From positions 87,169 to 100,039 of the forward strand of contig MU646639.1 of the NCBI GenBank assembly GCA_026770585.1: a stretch of 12,871 nucleotides of DNA, given 5' to 3'. Within the stretch, counting starts at the first letter, position 1, and each line of letters begins with the position of its first letter. A program made the translations under genes and the position numbers. The notes under the pieces are model-generated. The model saw only the letters and a program-made list of their open reading frames with translations, was not told where the DNA came from and searched no databases. This DNA comes from Baffinella frigidus (taxonomy: Eukaryota; Cryptophyceae; Cryptomonadales; Baffinellaceae). Of this stretch, positions 12,757 through 12,871 are shown in pieces.

Positions 12757-12871
12757 TAAGAAACAATCCAACAATTGCCTTGAGATGGTTCTTTGAAGTG
12801 TTTTGATTGGAATGACTGAGTGGTCGAAGTTCCCTATCCTACCCTCCTACGCACACTACCCACAGGGGGGG

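Overview
This window looks like nuclear DNA of a eukaryote, most likely a photosynthetic protist. The evidence is long degenerate arrays of the plant/algal-type telomere heptamer TTTAGGG, many small terminal-inverted-repeat elements, no bacterial operon layout, and coding blocks with very GC-rich third codon positions that are bounded by GT/AG splice-like sites. A cryptophyte, dinoflagellate, haptophyte or stramenopile alga would all fit; the sequence alone cannot decide. No rRNA, tRNA, CRISPR array, prokaryotic mobile element or virus was recognised.

Layout. Positions 1-7375 are a mosaic of telomere-like heptamer tracts (G-rich strand always on +), short non-telomeric blocks, satellites and small inverted-repeat elements. 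Several short blocks read as protein only on the minus strand, where they are flanked by CAG on their 5' side and by GT (GTAAAC, GTAGAC, GTGAAC, GTATAC) on their 3' side. The heptamer tracts may therefore be introns, or intron fillers, of one or more minus-strand genes. Positions 7500-8040 hold two families of small inverted-repeat elements placed side by side.

Positions 8066-8839 (minus) are the one clear coding region: the first exon of a GNAT-acetyltransferase-like protein of unknown substrate, starting at an ATG at 8839 and apparently running into a splice donor at 8065. Across an intergenic stretch with three small hairpins, the + strand at about 9236-10150 carries GC-rich coding-like blocks, including one for two hydrophobic segments, followed by an AATAAA at 10357. 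They may be pieces of a divergent gene, but exon order and frame are unresolved. Positions 10370-12871 are lower in GC, with no recognised gene, more inverted repeats, short tandem duplications and one short reverse-oriented telomere-like tract.

The most interesting signals are the splice-bounded exon-like modules inside telomere-like DNA, two families of miniature inverted-repeat elements each with two copies here, and a 4-bp microsatellite that seems to have grown from a seed inside a 139-bp satellite unit. I found no evidence for a complete new enzymatic or defence system.
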